Positions 5,362 through 8,958 of a stretch of 8,958 nucleotides of DNA are shown here, piece by piece. The notes under the pieces are model-generated. The model saw only the letters and a program-made list of their open reading frames with translations, did not search any database and was not told where the DNA came from. The stretch's first letter is position 1, and every line of letters begins with the position of its first letter. Source of the stretch: Thermoplasmata archaeon (lineage in GTDB: Archaea; Thermoplasmatota; Thermoplasmata; Thermoplasmatales; Thermoplasmataceae). The translations under genes were made by a program, and so were the position numbers. The stretch covers positions 1 to 8,958 of the forward strand of contig JAKAAK010000128.1 in NCBI GenBank assembly GCA_021797025.1. The letters run 5' to 3'.

Positions 5362-6502
5362 ATTCGGAGATAAAACTGGAAGATATATCGGAAGAACTGA
5401 AAAATACGATATTTACACCTCAACGATTACCGAAATAGGTAAAGATGAAGATGATCATGAAGAAAGAACCCAGGGGGAAATCTATTTCAATTATGGTCCA
5501 TCCGCAGGAGGACTCAGGGAATCCGTAAATTTCCAGATCCTCACACCCGGTGAATCTATAAGGGATGTTATAATAAATTCAGGTTTTAAAAGAAGGAATA
5601 TAAAAATAACGGGAGATAGTATTTCAGATGCGATGCTGAAAGTGGAAAGGATCAACGGATTTCATTCAGCATCACACAGCATAGCTTATGCACTGGCCGT
5701 GGAGGATGCCCTGAATGTTGAGAATGGGGATTTAAATGATGCGAGAATTGTAGAAATTGAACTGGAGAGAATAAGGTCAAATATCGATGTGATAAAAGGC
5801 TTATGTGAATCTGCTGGATTTGCCGTGCCTGAAAAACAGCTTCTTCTATTAAGGGAGGAGGTTGCAAGAATAATTTCCAGTGCTTTCGGTCACAGATATT
5901 ATTTTTCTGTAAATGGCATAAACTCCATTGATGGGGATTTTTCCAGAATATCACTCAGTTCCATTGAGAAACAGTTCAGATCCATTTATAATGGTCTGCT
6001 TTCCTCCAAAATATTCCTGGACAGGCTACAGGAAAATGGAATTCTATTGAATCCTGTCTCAACAGGTCCAGCAGCACGTGCGGCAAACTTCAGGTACGAT
6101 GCCAGACTGGACTCCGAGTCTCTAATATATGGAAAATACAGTACTGTAATGGAAACCAGTGGTGATACGTTTTCCAGATTTCTGGTCAGGGCGGAAGAGA
6201 TATTTGAGTCCATAAATATAATAGAATCATACGATATTAAAAAAAGTTACAGAAAGCATAGAATGGAATTGAACGGAACGGGTGAGGGCACTGCAAGGAT
6301 AGAATCACCTGCCGGCGACCTCTTTTATTATGTGAACATAAATGAAGGCAGGTTGATTGATATACAGATGTGCTCACCATCGTATCTCAATATGAGAAAT
6401 TTCAGATATGGACTGAAAAGCGGCAATATTTTCACAGATTTCTTTTTTGTATGGGAAAGCTTCGGCATATGGATATCTGAACTGGAGGTGAGGTTTCAGT
6501 GA
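5348..6502 (+). CDS. HyfG/NuoD-like large subunit lacking the NiFe-site cysteines
   Basis: A 384-residue soluble protein of the [NiFe]-hydrogenase large subunit / complex I 49-kDa family, group 4 type (HyfG/HycE C-terminal domain). Matching blocks: IVEIELERIRSNIDVIKGLCESAGF (134-158, shown in family form as ELERI..hi.diG.L....GF), NPVSTGPAARAANFRYDAR, ETSGDTFSRFLVRAEEI, and IESPAGDLFYYV (318-329). The metal-site motifs are gone. Where hydrogenases have RICGIC, this has RINGFH (101-106), so the cysteines become Asn103 and His106. Where they have DPCxxC near the C-terminus, it has GIWISE (373-378). It therefore cannot hold a canonical NiFe site. The segment FHSASHSIAYALAVE (105-119) resembles the complex I 49-kDa subunit. 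The glycine-rich GPSAGGLRES (50-59) lacks the usual His. The HyfG N-terminal NuoC-like domain is absent. The ATG at 5348 follows GGTGGTG and overlaps the previous gene by 14 nt. Confidence 0.87.
   Translation: MKYYKFGDKTGRYIGRTEKYDIYTSTITEIGKDEDDHEERTQGEIYFNYGPSAGGLRESVNFQILTPGESIRDVIINSGFKRRNIKITGDSISDAMLKVERINGFHSASHSIAYALAVEDALNVENGDLNDARIVEIELERIRSNIDVIKGLCESAGFAVPEKQLLLLREEVARIISSAFGHRYYFSVNGINSIDGDFSRISLSSIEKQFRSIYNGLLSSKIFLDRLQENGILLNPVSTGPAARAANFRYDARLDSESLIYGKYSTVMETSGDTFSRFLVRAEEIFESINIIESYDIKKSYRKHRMELNGTGEGTARIESPAGDLFYYVNINEGRLIDIQMCSPSYLNMRNFRYGLKSGNIFTDFFFVWESFGIWISELEVRFQ
6484..6491 (+). promoter_or_regulatory. Shine-Dalgarno motif that supports a GTG start
   Basis: GGAGGTGA is an almost complete anti-Shine-Dalgarno match 7 nt before the GTG at 6499. 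It justifies the non-ATG start of the small-subunit gene. That start overlaps the large-subunit stop as GTGA. Confidence 0.65.
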
Positions 6503-7098
6503 ACTGGTTCATCAGCGGCATCAGAAAGAGGATAAAGACGGAGAAACTGGATCAGTACCAGGTTATGTATCCTTCTATACTCGAGGGAATTAGTGATTAT
6601 AAGTGCCCAACGGAGGCACTCAGAAATGGCAACTGGGACATGGATAAATGCATATTCTGCAGGCAGTGCGACCTGAAGCCAACAGGAAAACAGGAGACCT
6701 ATTCTGTTCAGCATCTTGTCCCGGACATATTCAAAAAATCCCTGTATATTTATCCGGTGGACTCCGGAACATGTGGTGCCTGCAATGTTGAATTTACCTC
6801 CTTATTTTCACCACAGTATGATTCCAGCAGGTTCAAAATTTTTATGGCAAATACTCCAAGACATGCTGATGCACTGGTAGTCATGGGTGTTCATACTGAT
6901 GGAATGGAGAGAGTTCTTCAGGAGGCCTATGATGCCATGCCTGAACCGAAAATTGTCATAGGACTCGGTGCATGCGCACTTTCAGGTGGAATTATCGGCA
7001 GAGAAGCCATGGAAAAATATGATATCCATATTGCAGGATGCCCTCCGACACCGGCATCAATCCTCAATGCAATAATAGAAGCGAGGGATAAAAGATGA
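6499..7098 (+). CDS. hyfI: HyfI/HycG/NuoB-like small subunit with a fused ferredoxin-like N-terminus
   Basis: A 199-residue soluble iron-sulfur protein. Residues 82-199 are a clear NuoB/HycG domain. YPVDSGTCGACNVEF holds Cys92 and Cys95, GLGACALSGG holds Cys159, and AGCPPTPASIL holds Cys181. These are the four ligands of the proximal [4Fe-4S] cluster (N2 in complex I), all kept. ANTPRHADALVVMG (117-130) is also classic for HycG. The first ~75 residues are unusual: Cys36, then Cys51, Cys54 and Cys57 in DKCIFCRQCD form C-x14-CxxCxxC, resembling one ferredoxin-type [4Fe-4S] site. E. coli HycG/HyfI have no such cluster there; the separate HyfH/HycF ferredoxin delivers electrons instead. Here no hyfH is present, so the fused segment may replace it. 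The GTG start at 6499 has a strong Shine-Dalgarno motif. The 3' end overlaps the HyfB-like gene by ATGA. Confidence 0.88.
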   Translation: MNWFISGIRKRIKTEKLDQYQVMYPSILEGISDYKCPTEALRNGNWDMDKCIFCRQCDLKPTGKQETYSVQHLVPDIFKKSLYIYPVDSGTCGACNVEFTSLFSPQYDSSRFKIFMANTPRHADALVVMGVHTDGMERVLQEAYDAMPEPKIVIGLGACALSGGIIGREAMEKYDIHIAGCPPTPASILNAIIEARDKR

Positions 7099-8840
7099 TA
7101 TCTTACTATATACCGCTCATGGCAATTTTCCTTGCTGTACTGATTTCAATAAAATACAGAACCGCGGGTTACATAATTACAGCTATAGCTTCAGTACTGT
7201 TTTTCCTTTTCACGTTCAGGATTTTTGATTATATAACATACTTTTACTTAATAGCAGCCATCGTATGGATAATAACATCGGTGTTCTCTATTTCATATTC
7301 AAAGAAATATGGAAGATGGCTTGCACCACTGTTCATACTGACCATTGCCGGAATGATGACAATACTGTATGCTAATAACTTCCTGGTATTTATAACAGGC
7401 TGGGAGATAATGTCGATACCTGCCTATTTAACCGTGGCAATAAATAAGAAAAATGACATGGAAGCCTATATATTCATGCTGTTTTCTGAAATAAGCACCG
7501 TACTGATCATAACTGCTGCAGTACTTTCCTATTACTATACGGGCACATTCAATTTTACCGGACTTTCCAATGATATGGTTTTACTCATATTTGCCATAGG
7601 CGCCATGTCTAAAATGGGGTTGACGCCCTTCATGATAAGTGAGTGGCTTCCCATTGCCCATGGCAGTGCCCCGGCAAATTCATCCGCAATTTTCAGTGCA
7701 ACCATGACCCTCATGGGTGTATATGGAATTTTAAAAATAGCACTGCTTTCTCCGGTTTCCATTGATATAGGCATATTATTCATTATTATAGGTGTGATTT
7801 CTGTACTCTTCGGGGCACTCTATGCATACATATCTGAAAATATGAAATCCCTGGGAGGATTCAGTACTATAGAAAATAATGGAGTGTTGATGGCAGCATT
7901 AGGACTTTTTGTAGCTGTCAATGACAGTGTATTAAAAGAATTTATCCTTATTTCCATAGCCATTTTTGCCATGGCTCATTCAATAGCAAAAACCGGGTTG
8001 TTTATATCCATTGGCCATACAGGTGTTGAATATTTCAGTGCAGTTAACGGAGGCAAGGACACTGTTAATCAGGTAGGCAAATTTTTTGCAATGTCTTCGC
8101 TTTCCGGGCTATTCCCATCACTTGGTGGTCTTGGAACGTGGATGGTACTGGAATCCTTTTTCATGGGTGCCTACCTGTACGGGCCACTTGGTATTGCTTC
8201 GATCATAGCTGGATCCCTTATTGCCATGGGGGAGGGATTCGCCACCGCTGCAATGCTGAAAATTTTCTATTTCACCGATAGCCACAGGAAATCCCGTGGA
8301 AAAAATCTGGAGAATTACACTATACTGGGAACAGGGATAACACTTGTATTCCTATTTGCTGTATCATTTTTGATAGTAGGTAAGAACTATATATCAGGCA
8401 TACCCTCTGTTCTTGTATTCAATGGATTTATGATTGAATCAAGGCTTGGTGTCTCTGATTTCGGGCTTATAACACCGCTTTACATTGTTATATTATTGAC
8501 GGTGTTTACGGTAATTATATTTCTCGTATTTGGAAGGCCAAAAACCAGAATTGCCAATCGCTGGAACGGTGGAGTAGAACATGGAGAATACTATAATTCA
8601 TCCACATATTCTAATAACATCCGCCTGATCCTTAAAAGGGTGCTCAGGACTAAAAGCACAGATGAAAACAGAGTAGAAACTGTCGATATCTTCTGGTTGA
8701 TCATGATAAATATCGCTAAGGCTTATAGAAATTTTGCAAAATTTACAGCATACAAAATCATGAACAGTTCTATATCAGCATATATTGCATACATGATAGC
8801 TGCCTTCATACTGATAATTATAATTGTTTCACTTGTATAA
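7095..8840 (+). CDS. hyfB: HyfB/HycC-like antiporter-type membrane subunit
   Basis: A 581-residue antiporter-type (Proton_antipo_M) membrane protein, the largest of the complex, with about 15-16 hydrophobic segments. Landmark residues: Glu104 in GWEIMSIPAYL (TM5), Lys173 in GAMSKMGLTPFMISEWLPIAH (169-189, HyfB-like), Lys251 in ENMKSLGGFSTIENNG (248-263), and His295 and Lys299 in MAHSIAKTGLF. HGSAPANSSAIFSA replaces the H.EAP.PVSAl of the HyfF-type subunit. After the antiporter core comes a HyfB/HycC-type tail with RWNGGVEHGEYY (489-500) and STYSNNIRLILKRVLR (503-518), then an amphipathic stretch and a final membrane helix (about 562-580). It is somewhat shorter than E. coli HyfB (672). In E. 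coli hyfB lies near the operon start; here it is last. It starts at the ATG overlapping the small-subunit stop, with only a weak upstream GAGGGAT as binding site, so coupling is likely. It is probably the distal ion pump of the membrane arm. Confidence 0.9.
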   Translation: MISYYIPLMAIFLAVLISIKYRTAGYIITAIASVLFFLFTFRIFDYITYFYLIAAIVWIITSVFSISYSKKYGRWLAPLFILTIAGMMTILYANNFLVFITGWEIMSIPAYLTVAINKKNDMEAYIFMLFSEISTVLIITAAVLSYYYTGTFNFTGLSNDMVLLIFAIGAMSKMGLTPFMISEWLPIAHGSAPANSSAIFSATMTLMGVYGILKIALLSPVSIDIGILFIIIGVISVLFGALYAYISENMKSLGGFSTIENNGVLMAALGLFVAVNDSVLKEFILISIAIFAMAHSIAKTGLFISIGHTGVEYFSAVNGGKDTVNQVGKFFAMSSLSGLFPSLGGLGTWMVLESFFMGAYLYGPLGIASIIAGSLIAMGEGFATAAMLKIFYFTDSHRKSRGKNLENYTILGTGITLVFLFAVSFLIVGKNYISGIPSVLVFNGFMIESRLGVSDFGLITPLYIVILLTVFTVIIFLVFGRPKTRIANRWNGGVEHGEYYNSSTYSNNIRLILKRVLRTKSTDENRVETVDIFWLIMINIAKAYRNFAKFTAYKIMNSSISAYIAYMIAAFILIIIIVSLV

Positions 8841-8863
8841 ATTTAAAATGAAAATATATTTAC

Positions 8864-8877
8864 TTTTTAATATTTTT
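8864..8877 (+). terminator. Double T-tract terminator of the hyf-like operon
   Basis: Two runs of five T (8864-8868 and 8873-8877) lie 24-37 nt after the last stop codon. They fit the T-tract termination of archaea and indicate that the operon ends with the HyfB-like gene. Confidence 0.5.
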
Positions 8878-8911
8878 AGGTATCACCACTGCATAAACAT
8901 ATAGAAAAATA

Positions 8912-8921
8912 ATATTTATAA
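8912..8921 (+). promoter_or_regulatory. TATA-like element near the window end
   Basis: ATATTTATAA would place a transcription start around 8942, but no start codon appears before the window ends, so its gene, if any, is outside. The region is over 85% A+T, so a chance match is possible. Confidence 0.22.
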
Positions 8922-8958
8922 GGTAAAATCAGAAAAGCTTAATAAATAATAATTATAT

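Noticed and set aside
2460..8840. Respiratory complex I or an active H2-evolving hydrogenase-4
   Set aside because: HyfE and the HyfB-type tail argue against complex I, and the missing NiFe ligands argue against hydrogenase activity.
8848..8904. Short frame after hyfB beginning MKIYLLF
   Set aside because: Only 18 codons long, it runs through the terminator T-tracts, and it has no binding site.
1..8958. CRISPR array, tRNA or rRNA genes
   Set aside because: No regularly spaced repeats, no cloverleaf-like segments and no rRNA-like stretches were seen on either strand by eye.

Overview
The window looks like a stretch of an AT-rich archaeal genome, most likely Thermoplasmata (Ferroplasma, Acidiplasma or Cuniculiplasma-like). 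Three genes have a TATA-like box about 24-27 nt before the ATG and no Shine-Dalgarno motif, the pattern of archaeal leaderless transcripts. Genes inside the operon have strong Shine-Dalgarno motifs (GGTGAT, GAGGTGAT, GGAGGTGA), and Arg is mostly AGA/AGG. The taxonomic placement is an inference from these features and from family resemblance recalled from memory; no search was run.

Left part (1-2137): the 5' end of a cobN-type cobaltochelatase gene on the minus strand, cut by the window edge, is divergent from an O6-alkylguanine-DNA alkyltransferase gene (810-1328). A 413-nt gap follows, holding what may be the decayed 3' end of an IS605-type tnpB gene and then a promoter. Next is a small stand-alone NifX/NafY-like (dinitrogenase iron-molybdenum cofactor family) gene (1742-2137).

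Regulatory region (2138-2459): a T-rich terminator, an orphan TATA box, TGTCAA-type repeats, and a promoter with a perfect palindrome between TATA and the predicted start site. It ends in a short leader with two back-to-back micro-ORFs just before the first operon gene.

Right part (2460-8840): a six-gene operon in which every downstream gene overlaps the one before it. It encodes a membrane complex of the group 4 [NiFe]-hydrogenase/complex I superfamily, in the order HyfC, HyfE, HyfF-like, HyfG-like large subunit, HyfI-like small subunit, HyfB-like. The large subunit has lost both CxxC motifs that hold the NiFe site, and its first motif reads more like the complex I 49-kDa subunit. The small subunit keeps all four ligands of the proximal [4Fe-4S] cluster and carries an extra N-terminal four-Cys ferredoxin-like segment. 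No separate HyfH/HyfA ferredoxin, protease or Hyp maturation gene is present, and the operon ends in T-tracts. The simplest reading is an energy-converting hydrogenase-related (Ehr-type) ion pump that does not make or use H2. It would pass electrons from an unknown donor, through the fused cluster and the proximal cluster, to an unknown acceptor, and couple this to ion movement through the HyfB/HyfF antiporter-like subunits. This complex is the most interesting item in the window.
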